DNA of 64,000 bases from Streptococcus moroccensis (GTDB lineage Bacteria; Bacillota; Bacilli; Lactobacillales; Streptococcaceae). This document shows positions 17,575-25,114 of the stretch, in pieces. The position numbers were made by a program, and so were the translations under genes. A model generated the notes under the pieces. That model was not told the DNA's origin, ran no database searches, and worked only from the letters and a program-made list of their open reading frames with translations. The stretch spans positions 1 through 64,000 of the forward strand of contig NZ_JAUSTM010000006.1 in NCBI RefSeq assembly GCF_030812835.1, given 5' to 3'. Numbering within the stretch: the first letter of the stretch is position 1; every line of letters starts with the position of its first letter.

Positions 17575-18281
17575 TTTAAGTCCGTTTCGCTCCGCAGGTG
17601 CGAAACAAATAAACCACCCGCTATGCGGGTGCGCATCGCTGGTTATACCAAAAAACTCCAAACGCGATACAATAAAGGTGTTCAAGCCTAATGTAAAGCG
17701 AAAGGAGCAAAATATGGCACAAAAGGCACATAGTTTATCTCACACAAAGTGGGTGTGTAAATACCACATTGTGTTTACCCCTAAGTATAGACGAAAAGTA
17801 ATCTATAATCAATATTGAAGGAGTCTAGGCGAAATAATAGAAGGACATTTAATGCCAGATCATGTTCATATGCTAGTTAGTATTCCCCCAAGAATCAGCG
17901 TTTCAAGTTTCATGGGCTACTTAAAAGGTAAGAGTGCCCTGATGATGTTTGACAAACACGCCAATCTCAAATACAAGTTTGGGAATCGCCATTTTTGGGC
18001 AGAGGGCTATTATGTGAGCACAGTTGGACTGAACGAAGCCACTATCAAAAAATATATCCAAGAACAAGAAAAACATGACATCGCCCTAGATAAATTGAGC
18101 GTAAAAGAGTACGAAGATCCCTTTAGGGATGATGGCAAGTAATACCAATGCCTCTTTAAGAGGCAAGTGACGAGTCAAAAGCAGTTAGGCTTGAACAAAG
18201 TGAAAGCCAGCGTCTTTAGGCGCTGGCTGGTGATGTGGGCTTATAGCCCCTGTTCAAACCACCCGTTAGACGGGTGGTCAT
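17575..18281 (+). mobile_element. IS200/IS605-family element, decayed (ends approximate)
   Basis: A region of about 700 bases holds a Y1-transposase gene. A stem-loop lies on each side: CACCCGC-tat-GCGGGTG near 17609-17631, and CCACCCGT-tag-ACGGGTGG at 18260-18278. These fit the subterminal hairpins that Y1 transposases recognise. Internal hairpins GCCTC-tttaa-GAGGC and AGCCAGCG...GCGCTGGCT follow the gene. Exact cleavage sites cannot be read. The right hairpin abuts the first IS1182-type element. Confidence 0.7.
17714..18142 (+). pseudogene. tnpA: IS200-type Y1 transposase (TnpA), interrupted
   Basis: One reading frame covers the whole gene: MAQKAHSLSHTKWVCKYHIVF at the start, the HUH motif (HVH in MPDHVHMLV) and the catalytic tyrosine region GYYVSTVGLNEATIKKYI. 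A TGA at 17816-17818 interrupts it after 34 codons. The segment between the N-terminal strand and the HUH motif is about ten residues shorter than in intact IS200 transposases of 151-155 residues, so an in-frame deletion there is likely in addition to the nonsense codon. Both catalytic motifs survive, so the inactivation looks recent. Confidence 0.85.
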
Positions 18282-19448
18282 GATTGAAGACAAAGTCCTT
18301 AGATTACAGTTTCTAAGGGCTTTTTAGTTGAACTTGGAGTATACTAAAAGAAAAGGCAGTCATTGAACATATCTTTAGTCATCTCCTAAATCAAGCCATA
18401 ACCGCTGGTTTGGTTGACCCTTCTGAGATTTTCGTGGACGGCACTCATATCAAAGCAGCGGCCAATAATCGCAAATACCAGCACCAAGTCGTGGCTCATC
18501 AGGCAGCCTTCATGAGTGAACAACTAGCGGTTGAAATCGAGCAGGATCGGAAGAAACACGCAAAAAAGCCCTTAAAGCCCGCCAAAGAAAGTAAACCTGA
18601 CCCTAAGAAAGTCTCAACGACGGACCCAGAGAGTGGTTGGTTTCATAAGGGTGACCATAAGCAGGTGTTCGCTTACGCGACTCAAGTGGCTTGTGACCAA
18701 CATGGCTGGGCTCTGGCTTATACCGTTGAAGCGGGGAATATCCATGATAGCCAGGCTTTTTCAGCTCTTTTTGCCAAGATTGAACCCTTCAAGCCCCAAG
18801 TCATTATCGCTGACTCTGGTTACAAGAATCCAAGCATCGCCAAGTTTTTATTAGATAAGGCTATTCCCCCCTTGTTTCCTTATACGAGACCAAGAGGAAA
18901 GAAAGGGATGTTGCGACCGAACGCCTTTGTTTATGATGCTTACTATGATTGTTATCTTTGCCCAGAGAATCAGATTTTACCGTATCGCACAACTAATCGA
19001 GAGGGTTATCGTGAATACAAGAGTGATCCTAAGCACTGTCAGACCTGTCCCTTATTAAGCCTCTGCACCCAAAATAAAGACCATCAGAAAACCGTAACAC
19101 GACATATCTGGAAAGATTATCTCGAAACTTGCGAGGACATCCGTCATCAAGATGGGATGAGGGAGGTGTATCAGAAACGCAAAGAGACAATTGAGAGGCT
19201 CTTTGGGACAGCTAAAGAATATCACAACCTCAGATACACACGAGAGAGAGGCAAGTCCAAAATGGAAGACAAGGTTGGGCTGACTTTGGCATGCCTAAAT
19301 ATCAAGAAATTGGTGAAACGACTGGCGGGAAGGTCTTTTTATTTTGCCGAAAATAGGGGTATCGGTCAGATCTTTTCAACTCGTACACACGTTTTGTTCA
19401 AAACGAAAGAAAAGACAAACACCAAAATGAAGTTTGTCTTCGGTCTGA
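18279..19448 (+). mobile_element. IS1182-type insertion sequence, copy 1, internally deleted
   Basis: This element matches copy 2 (22049-23596) along its length but lacks 378 bases after position 18357. Its length of 1170 equals 1548 minus 378 exactly. The left end carries GATTGAAGACAAA and the right end TTTGTCTTCGGTC, an imperfect terminal inverted repeat. The deletion joint is AAAGAAAAGGC, which occurs twice in copy 2. Confidence 0.9.
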
Positions 19449-19516
19449 AAGCCTTGACATCAAGGCTTTTATTTGCGCAAATTTTAGTAGATGGATCTTC
19501 AGTAGACCTGTATTAA
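18347..19516 (+). pseudogene. IS1182-type transposase, 5'-truncated
   Basis: The frame corresponding to copy 2 from its codon KAVIEH onward is open to 19516, but the first roughly 120 codons and the start codon are deleted. DDE-type motifs remain: the DGTHIKA aspartate, the ADSGYKNP aspartate and the RLFGTAKEYHNLRYTRERG glutamate helix. A cysteine cluster CYLCPEN ... CQTCPLLSLC is intact. The frame continues past the element end at 19448 into flanking DNA (KALTSRLLF ... VDLY), stopping just inside the 3' end of the tetR-type gene on the other strand. No start codon with a ribosome binding site is available, so it is very probably inactive. Confidence 0.88.
19449..19472 (+). terminator. Hairpin abutting the right end of IS1182-type copy 1
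   Basis: AAGCCTTG-acat-CAAGGCTT followed by TTATTT. It begins at the first base after the element. Confidence 0.6.
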
Positions 19517-20061
19517 GGCTTGGTTTTCATTACGACATCTTTTAGTATTGGTGGCATAAATTCGGTCATTTGTAAGGCTAATTCTCGACAGTCCATTTCA
19601 CAATTGTTTTGAATCCAGTCTTGTGATAAGCCTAGGCAACCGTAGCAATGGTAGCGCAGTTGTTGGAGCAGGATTTCATCTAGCTCATCCACTTGGAGGG
19701 TTTGTTTGATCATTTGAGCATACAAGGTTACATTGTAAGAAACGATGTAGTGACTTAAGGCATTGACGGAAACATCCTCAAATGCTTTTTTATAAAATTG
19801 GCGATAGTTTTTTAAATCACTTAATGCAAGAATGGATTCTTCAAGCCCCATAAAACCGTTTGTTTGCTGGGTAGCCAATTGTTGGCTATAGGAATAAATC
19901 CAAGCAACCAAATCATACTTATCTTTAAAGTGGTAGTAGAAGGTATGGCGGTCAACTCCAGCCTTTTCACAAATTTCAGTCACCCGAATTTCTGACAGCG
20001 AGTAGTGATCCATTAAATCTCGAATAGCTTGAGATAAAGCTAGTTTCGTTAGTTGCTTCAT
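19513..20061 (-). CDS. TetR-family transcriptional regulator (DhaS-like)
   Basis: A 182-residue repressor-type protein. The N-terminal helix-turn-helix (about 8-55) has the TetR pattern LALSQAIRDLM ... ITEICEKAGVDRHTFYYHFKDKYDL, written here only in part. The C-terminal domain has the DhaS/TetR_C type with HYIVSYNV and YHCYGCLGL. It is divergent from the flavoenzyme gene with a 140-base shared region that contains the palindrome at 20104-20128, so it probably regulates that gene pair and itself. A ligand is not evident. GGGAGGG supplies the ribosome binding site. Confidence 0.88.
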   Translation of the reverse strand: MKQLTKLALSQAIRDLMDHYSLSEIRVTEICEKAGVDRHTFYYHFKDKYDLVAWIYSYSQQLATQQTNGFMGLEESILALSDLKNYRQFYKKAFEDVSVNALSHYIVSYNVTLYAQMIKQTLQVDELDEILLQQLRYHCYGCLGLSQDWIQNNCEMDCRELALQMTEFMPPILKDVVMKTKP

Positions 20062-20103
20062 AAAATCCCTCCCTTATTAAGGCTATATTACACCAAAAAG
20101 CGC

Positions 20104-20128
20104 TTTCTGTCTAATTTTAATACAGAAA
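20104..20128. promoter_or_regulatory. Candidate TetR-type operator
   Basis: TTTCTGT-N11-ACAGAAA is a perfect seven-base inverted repeat with an AT-rich centre. It lies between the divergent regulator and flavoenzyme genes, the usual place for a TetR-family operator. Confidence 0.55.
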
Positions 20129-20204
20129 ATGATCTTTGTCTATATACGGCTTGTGAAAAATATATCATAATGAAGGTAACAATTAAACAAATGGAGGATT
20201 CATG

Positions 20205-21158
20205 ATGAATCAAGTGGTAGATATTCTAGGAATCACATATCCAGTCATCCAAGCACCTATGACTTGGATTACGTCTCCAGAGATGGTGGCAGCTGTTTCA
20301 AATGCTGGCGGTTTAGGTGTAATGGGGATTAGCGCAGGATTTGAAGAGCAGAAAGTCAGTGTAGAAGATACAACTGAGGAAATGCGCAAACAAATTCGTC
20401 AGTTGAAAACGTTAACGGATAAACCGTTCGGTGTCAATGTTTTTACAGAACCATTTGATGCAGGTGGATTCTCAAAAGCAACAATTGAAATGTTAAAAGA
20501 AGAAAACGTGACAATCTTAGTAGCTGCAGGGCCAGTTGTACCAGAGCAAATTAAAAGTTGGAAAGAGGATGGATTTACCGTTATCTTTAGGGACATGTTC
20601 CCTACGATAAGAGGGGCAGTGCTGGCCCAAGATGCTGGAGCAGATATCTTAGTAGCTACTGGTAGTGATGAAGGTGGTGGGATGTCTAGTCATGCAGTGA
20701 GTGCCTTTGCATTAACAGCACTGATGAAAGAGGCTGTTACAATCCCAGTGTTAGTTGCTGGAGGAGTGGTGAATCAACCATTGGCGAAAGCTGCGAAGGC
20801 TGTTGGGGCAGATGGGTTATTTGTAGGAACACGCTTTATCTTATCTAAAGAATGTCGTGCGAGTGCTGCTACTAAAGAAGATATTTTACATACTCATCCA
20901 GATGACTATATCGTCGTGACTCAAGCTGGTGGAGGAATGCAGTGGCGTTCAACACCTCATAAGGTAGCAAAAACTGGTCAGGAACAAAACCAACAAGGAA
21001 ACTTAAATGCCGATATTGGTAGCTTCTATGAGGGGATGTTAAAGGGAAATTTAGATGCTGGGATTAATACGGTGTCTAATGTTGCCTCTTTAATTAAGTC
21101 AATCGACAGTTGTGAAGAAATTGTATTAGAATTAGCAAAGGGATTTGAAGTTGAATAA
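20205..21158 (+). CDS. Nitronate monooxygenase / FabK-like NAD(P)H flavin oxidoreductase
   Basis: A 317-residue TIM-barrel FMN enzyme of the nitronate monooxygenase (2-nitropropane dioxygenase) family, which also includes enoyl-ACP reductase II. N-terminal IQAPMTWITSPEMVAAVSNAGG gives the phosphate-binding/start region in shortened form, and VATGSDEGGG (His replaced in the classical GxEAGGH-type loop) precedes VLVAGGVVN and GADGLFVGTRF. GGAGG is eight bases from ATG 20205 and closer to ATG 20202, so 20205 is preferred. It probably forms an operon with the SDR gene. Distinguishing a nitroalkane detoxifying role from a reductase role is not possible from the sequence. Confidence 0.85.
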   Translation: MNQVVDILGITYPVIQAPMTWITSPEMVAAVSNAGGLGVMGISAGFEEQKVSVEDTTEEMRKQIRQLKTLTDKPFGVNVFTEPFDAGGFSKATIEMLKEENVTILVAAGPVVPEQIKSWKEDGFTVIFRDMFPTIRGAVLAQDAGADILVATGSDEGGGMSSHAVSAFALTALMKEAVTIPVLVAGGVVNQPLAKAAKAVGADGLFVGTRFILSKECRASAATKEDILHTHPDDYIVVTQAGGGMQWRSTPHKVAKTGQEQNQQGNLNADIGSFYEGMLKGNLDAGINTVSNVASLIKSIDSCEEIVLELAKGFEVE

Positions 21159-21159
21159 G

Positions 21160-21921
21160 ATGAGTATTTTTAAAGATAAAATTGTGATTGTCACTGGTGG
21201 TGGACAAGGAATTGGTGAAGGAATTGCTAAAATTTTTGCAGAAGATGGTGCTACTGTCATTATTACTGGACGGACAGCCAGTAAGCTAGAACGGGTAGCA
21301 AATGAATTAAGTGAGTTTAATGTTATACCATATCCAATGAATGTCGGTTTTGAAGAAGATTGGAAAAAATTAATCGGATTTGTAAAGGAAAACTATGGCC
21401 ATTTAGATGTGTTAGTGAATAATGCAGGCATTGAAATGGGAAAAGATATTCATGCCATGTCCTTTGAAGAGTTTAAACTGATGCAGTCGTGCAATGTAGA
21501 CGGTGTATTTTTGGGAAGCAAATATGCCTATGAAGTACTGGTAAAACATGGAGATGCTAGTGTTATCAATATTTCATCCGTTTCTTCAAAACGCTCTGGT
21601 CCAAACTGTGGCAATGACGCTGGATACAGTGCCTCTAAAGCAGCCGTTAATTTATTAACGAAACATGCTGCTTATACCTATGCTCCGGATGGGATTCGTG
21701 TCAATGCAATTTTGCCAGGTGGTATTCGTACTCCAATGGTAGATGAATCTCTGAAGAATGTTCCAAATGCAGAAGATTACTTAAAAACGATTAACCCTCT
21801 TCCTCCACATTTAGGAAAAGTAGAAGATATCGCTCATTTGGTATATTTCGTTGCTTCTCCTGAAAATGCCTACATGACTGGTGCTGAGCTTGTCTGTGAT
21901 GGTGGTATGATTACACATTGA
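21160..21921 (+). CDS. Short-chain dehydrogenase/reductase (FabG-like)
   Basis: A classical SDR of 253 residues. The NAD(P)-binding motif TGGGQGIGEG lies at about 10-19, NNAG near 85, the catalytic Ser in NISSVSS near 140, and YSASK with catalytic Tyr and Lys near 155. A C-terminal GAELVCDGGM closes the fold. The ATG at 21160 directly follows the flavoenzyme stop; a TTG at 21151 with AAAGGGA eight bases upstream is a serious alternative start, giving three extra residues. It is the second gene of the TetR-linked pair and ends at a strong terminator. The substrate is unknown. Confidence 0.9.
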   Translation: MSIFKDKIVIVTGGGQGIGEGIAKIFAEDGATVIITGRTASKLERVANELSEFNVIPYPMNVGFEEDWKKLIGFVKENYGHLDVLVNNAGIEMGKDIHAMSFEEFKLMQSCNVDGVFLGSKYAYEVLVKHGDASVINISSVSSKRSGPNCGNDAGYSASKAAVNLLTKHAAYTYAPDGIRVNAILPGGIRTPMVDESLKNVPNAEDYLKTINPLPPHLGKVEDIAHLVYFVASPENAYMTGAELVCDGGMITH

Positions 21922-21944
21922 TAATTTTCTAAATACAGATGTAG

Positions 21945-21985
21945 ACAACCTTTCTTAAATGAATGTTTAGAAAGGTTGTTTTTAT
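21945..21985 (+). terminator. Terminator of the flavoenzyme-SDR operon
   Basis: ACAACCTTTCT pairs perfectly with AGAAAGGTTGT, followed by TTTTTATT. Confidence 0.88.
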
Positions 21986-21987
21986 TA

Positions 21988-22008
21988 TGGCTTCAAGCCA
22001 GTTTTTTT
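21988..22008 (+). terminator. Second small terminator-like hairpin
   Basis: TGGCT-tca-AGCCA followed by GTTTTTTT. It is short but has a long T-run and may be the remnant of another terminator brought next to this site. Confidence 0.45.
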
Positions 22009-22028
22009 CGTAGAGAAAAACAAGAAAA

Positions 22029-22047
22029 CCACCAGCTAAGCTGGTGG
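22029..22047. other. Stem-loop abutting the left end of IS1182-type copy 2
   Basis: CCACCAGC-taa-GCTGGTGG. It resembles the IS200 right-end hairpin that abuts copy 1 (CCACCCGT-tag-ACGGGTGG) and is likewise followed one or two bases later by the element. Confidence 0.55.
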
Positions 22048-22048
22048 C

Positions 22049-23596
22049 TCAGATTGAAGACAAAGTCCTTAGAATTTGGTTTCTAAGGGCTTTTTAGTTG
22101 AAATAGGAGTATACTAAAAGAAAAGGCTTTGCGAGGAAGCGTGATGTTTCATAAGGAAAATCCTGACTATAATCGTCGTCAAGTTGGTTTTTATGCCCTC
22201 GAAGAACTGGTTCCTGAGGATCATTTCCTACGCCAAGTAGATGCCGTCATCGACTTCTCCTTTATCTATGACTTAGTCGAAGATAGCTACTGCTTGGATA
22301 ATGGTCGCCCTAGTTTAGACCCTGTCTTGTTGGTTAAAATCCCTCTCCTACAATGTTTCTATGGGATTCATTCCATGCGTCAGACCATAAAAGACATTCA
22401 AGTTAACGTCGCTTATCGCTGGTTCTTGGGGCTATCTTTAGATGATCGGGTACCTCATTTTACAACTTATGGAAAGAACTATACGAGACGATTCAAAGAA
22501 AAGGCAGTCATTGAACATATCTTTAGTCATGTCCTAAATCAAGCCATAACCGCTGGTTTGGTTGACCCTTCTGAGATTTTCGTGGATGGCACTCATATCA
22601 AAGCAGCGGCCAATAACCGAAAATACCAGAACCAAGTCGTCGCTCATCAGGTAGCCTTCATGAGTGAACAACTAGCGGTTGAAATCGAGCAAGATCGGAA
22701 GAAACACGCAAAAAAGCCCTTAAAGCCCGCCAAAGAAAGTAAACCTGACCCTAAGAAAGTCTCAACGACGGACCCAGAGAGTGGTTGGTTTCATAAGGGG
22801 GACCATAAGCAGGTGTTCGCTTACGCGACTCAAGTGGCTTGTGACCAACATGGCTGGGCTCTAGCTTATACGGTTGAAGCGGGTAATATCCATGATAGCC
22901 AGGCTTTTCCAGCCCTCTTTTCCAAGATTGAACCGTTCAACCCTCAGGTCATTATCGCTGACTCTGGTTACAAGAATCCAAGTATTGCCAAGTTTTTATT
23001 GGATAAGGCTATTACCCCCTTGTTTCCTTATACGAGACCCAGAGGAAAGAAAGGGATGTTGCGACCGAACGCCTTTGTTTATGATGCTTACTATGATTGT
23101 TATCTTTGTCCAGAGAATCAGGTTTTACCGTATCGCACAACTAATCGAGAAGGCTATCGTGAATATAAGAGTGATCCTAAGCACTGTCAGACCTGTCCCT
23201 TACTAAGCCTCTGTAGCCAAAATAAAGACTATCAGAAAACCGTAACACGACATATCTGGAAGGATTATTTGGAGATTTGCGAAGACATCCGGCATCAAAG
23301 CGGAATGAAGGAGCTTTATCAGAAACGTAAAGAGACGATTGAGAGGCTTTTTGGGACAGCTAAAGAATACCACAATCTCAGATACACACGAGAGAGAGGC
23401 AAGTCCAAAATGGAAGACAAGGTTGGGCTGACTTTGGCATGCCTAAATATCAAGAAATTGGTGAAACGACTGGCGGGAAGGTCTTTTTATTTTGCCAAAA
23501 ATAGGGAGATCAGTCAGATCTTTTCAACTCGTACACACGTTTTGTTCAAAACGCAAGAAAAGACAAACCCCAAAATGAAGTTTGTCTTCGGTCTGA
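22049..23596 (+). mobile_element. IS1182-type insertion sequence, copy 2, complete
   Basis: A 1548-base element. The ends show an imperfect inverted repeat: left TCAGATTGAAGACAAA, right TTTGTCTTCGGTCTGA (two mismatches when inverted). Just inside the left end is a terminator-type hairpin, CCTTAGAA...TTCTAAGG followed by a T-run, which would shield the transposase from outside transcription. Copy 1 lies 2.6 kb upstream in the same orientation. Confidence 0.9.
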
Positions 23597-23646
23597 ACAG
23601 CCGTTGGGCTGTTTTTTTGATGATCGTCAGGGTTTTAATTGATTGA
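22144..23646 (+). CDS. IS1182-family DDE transposase
   Basis: A 500-residue transposase. The N-terminal domain (1-110) holds QVGFYALEELVPEDHFLR and LLVKIPLLQCFYGIHSMRQT-type sequence. The catalytic core has Asp in FVDGTHIKAAANN, Asp in IIADSGYKNP and Glu in ETIERLFGTAKE; a cysteine cluster (CYLCPEN, CQTCPLLSLC) sits in the insertion between them. GAGGAA precedes ATG 22144 at good spacing. The reading frame does not stop inside the element: it crosses the right end at 23596 and uses a stop at 23644-23646 in flanking DNA, adding NSRWAVF ... LID. All motifs are intact, so it may be active. Confidence 0.93.
   Translation: MFHKENPDYNRRQVGFYALEELVPEDHFLRQVDAVIDFSFIYDLVEDSYCLDNGRPSLDPVLLVKIPLLQCFYGIHSMRQTIKDIQVNVAYRWFLGLSLDDRVPHFTTYGKNYTRRFKEKAVIEHIFSHVLNQAITAGLVDPSEIFVDGTHIKAAANNRKYQNQVVAHQVAFMSEQLAVEIEQDRKKHAKKPLKPAKESKPDPKKVSTTDPESGWFHKGDHKQVFAYATQVACDQHGWALAYTVEAGNIHDSQAFPALFSKIEPFNPQVIIADSGYKNPSIAKFLLDKAITPLFPYTRPRGKKGMLRPNAFVYDAYYDCYLCPENQVLPYRTTNREGYREYKSDPKHCQTCPLLSLCSQNKDYQKTVTRHIWKDYLEICEDIRHQSGMKELYQKRKETIERLFGTAKEYHNLRYTRERGKSKMEDKVGLTLACLNIKKLVKRLAGRSFYFAKNREISQIFSTRTHVLFKTQEKTNPKMKFVFGLNSRWAVFLMIVRVLID
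23596..23618 (+). terminator. Hairpin abutting the right end of IS1182-type copy 2
   Basis: AACAGCC-gttg-GGCTGTT followed by a long T-run. It begins at the last base of the element and differs at only one position over 18 bases from the hairpin at 17542. Confidence 0.7.
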
Positions 23647-23652
23647 AAATTT

Positions 23653-23661
23653 TGGTAAAAT
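23653..23661 (+). promoter_or_regulatory. Extended -10 promoter of lysA
   Basis: TG-G-TAAAAT, about 65 bases before the lysA start, with a weak TTTTAA at the -35 position. Confidence 0.5.
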
Positions 23662-23727
23662 AAAATGACTACAGCAAATTTCTAGATTTTACCTTAATCC
23701 AAGGAGTTTGCTAAAAAGGAGAGTCTA

Positions 23728-24987
23728 ATGACAAAAAGCCCATTTATTACCCTAGAGCAAGCTGAGCAGCTAGCTAACCAATTTCCGACACCTTTTCATC
23801 TTTATGATGAAAAAGGGATACGAGAGAAAGCGCGTGCCCTTAACAAAGCTTTTTCATGGAACAAGGGCTTTAAAGAATATTTTGCAGTCAAGGCGACGCC
23901 AACACCAGCCATTTTAAAAATCTTTCAAGAAGAAGGTTGTGGGGTGGATTGTTCTAGCTATGTGGAACTCTTGATGAGCCAAAAAATGGGATTTACAGGT
24001 GAAGACATTATGTTTTCGTCTAATAACACCCCAGCTTCTGAATACCAGTTTGCGTCAGAGCTTGGCGGCATTATTAATCTAGATGCCTATGAAGATTTGG
24101 CTTTTGTCAAGGGAAGTCTTGGCGGTAAACTTCCTGAAACCATGTCCTGTCGTTTTAATCCTGGTGGTGTCTTTGCTATGGGGACAGACATTATGGACCA
24201 CCCTGAAGAGTCTAAATTTGGCATGACCAAGGACCAACTGATTCAAGCCTTCAAGGAAATGAAGACTGAAGGGGTGAAACACTTTGGGATTCATTCTTTC
24301 CTTGCCTCTAACACAGTAACCAATGATTATTACCCTACCTTAGCTAAGCAATTGTTTGAGTTAGCGGTTGAGGTAGTGGCAGAAACGGGTGTCCATTTGG
24401 AATTTATCAACCTCTCAGGTGGTGTCGGGGTGGATTACCGTCCGGAACAAACAGCAAATGACATTCTAGCCATTGGTGAGGGTGTTCGACGTGTCTATGA
24501 GGAGGTCTTGACGCCTGCAGGTCTTGGAGAGGTCAAGCTTTACACAGAGTTGGGACGCTTTATGACGGCACCACATGGCCTGATTTTGACCAAGGTCTTG
24601 CACCGCAAGGAGACTTACCGCACCTATATTGGGGTCGACGCATCAGCTGTGAATCTCATGCGTCCGGCTTTTTACGGGGCCTATCACCACTTGACCAATC
24701 TATCTAGCAAGTCCTCCCAGACAGAGGTTGTTGATGTGGTCGGGTCACTTTGTGAGAACAATGACAAGTTTGCCGTTAATCGGGAATTGCCAGAGACGGA
24801 GATTGGAGACCTTTTGGTGATTCATGATACGGGTGCGCATGGGTTCTCGATGGGTTATCAGTACAATGCCAAGCTTCGCTCTGCAGAAATCCTGCTGCAA
24901 GAAGATGGCACTCCTCGTTTGATCCGCCGTGCGGAAACTCCTGAGGATTATCTGTCAACTGTGGTTGGATTTGATTTTGACCTGTAA
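23728..24987 (+). CDS. lysA: Diaminopimelate decarboxylase
   Basis: LysA is a PLP enzyme converting meso-diaminopimelate to L-lysine. The 419-residue protein has the fold-type III organisation: the PLP lysine in YFAVKATPTP near residue 53, a His in GIHSFLA near 190, the glycine-rich phosphate loop NLSGGVGVDY near 230, and the active-site Cys in GSLCENND near 345. GAHGFSMGYQYN near 375 is the conserved C-terminal strand with the PLP-contacting tyrosine. Related carboxynorspermidine decarboxylases are shorter, so LysA is preferred. AAAAAGGAGAG is the ribosome binding site. It sits directly downstream of the mobile block; other lysine genes are not in this window. Confidence 0.88.
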   Translation: MTKSPFITLEQAEQLANQFPTPFHLYDEKGIREKARALNKAFSWNKGFKEYFAVKATPTPAILKIFQEEGCGVDCSSYVELLMSQKMGFTGEDIMFSSNNTPASEYQFASELGGIINLDAYEDLAFVKGSLGGKLPETMSCRFNPGGVFAMGTDIMDHPEESKFGMTKDQLIQAFKEMKTEGVKHFGIHSFLASNTVTNDYYPTLAKQLFELAVEVVAETGVHLEFINLSGGVGVDYRPEQTANDILAIGEGVRRVYEEVLTPAGLGEVKLYTELGRFMTAPHGLILTKVLHRKETYRTYIGVDASAVNLMRPAFYGAYHHLTNLSSKSSQTEVVDVVGSLCENNDKFAVNRELPETEIGDLLVIHDTGAHGFSMGYQYNAKLRSAEILLQEDGTPRLIRRAETPEDYLSTVVGFDFDL

Positions 24988-25009
24988 ATGATTATAGCAT
25001 AAAGGATTT

Positions 25010-25032
25010 CAGCCAAGGCTGGGGTTCTTTTT
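25010..25032 (+). terminator. Probable terminator of lysA
   Basis: CAGCC-aa-GGCTG followed by GGGTTCTTTTT. The loop is only two bases so the outer pairs must open; moderate support. Confidence 0.5.
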
Positions 25033-25057
25033 CTAAGTTCAAAAATGTGTCGGAGAT

Positions 25058-25086
25058 TTGAAATTTAATGGTAAAAGGTCTACAAT
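25058..25086 (+). promoter_or_regulatory. Sigma-A promoter of the old yellow enzyme gene
   Basis: TTGAAA and TACAAT separated by 17 bases. Its position shows that in-frame codons before 25115 are not translated. Confidence 0.7.
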
Positions 25087-25114
25087 GGGAAAAAAGCTTG
25101 AGGAGGGTTATGAG

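Noticed and set aside
18410..19516. Reading IS1182-type copy 1 as a functional shorter transposase
   Set aside because: Comparison with copy 2 shows a 378-base deletion that removes the start and N-terminal domain; the possible TTG start has no ribosome binding site.
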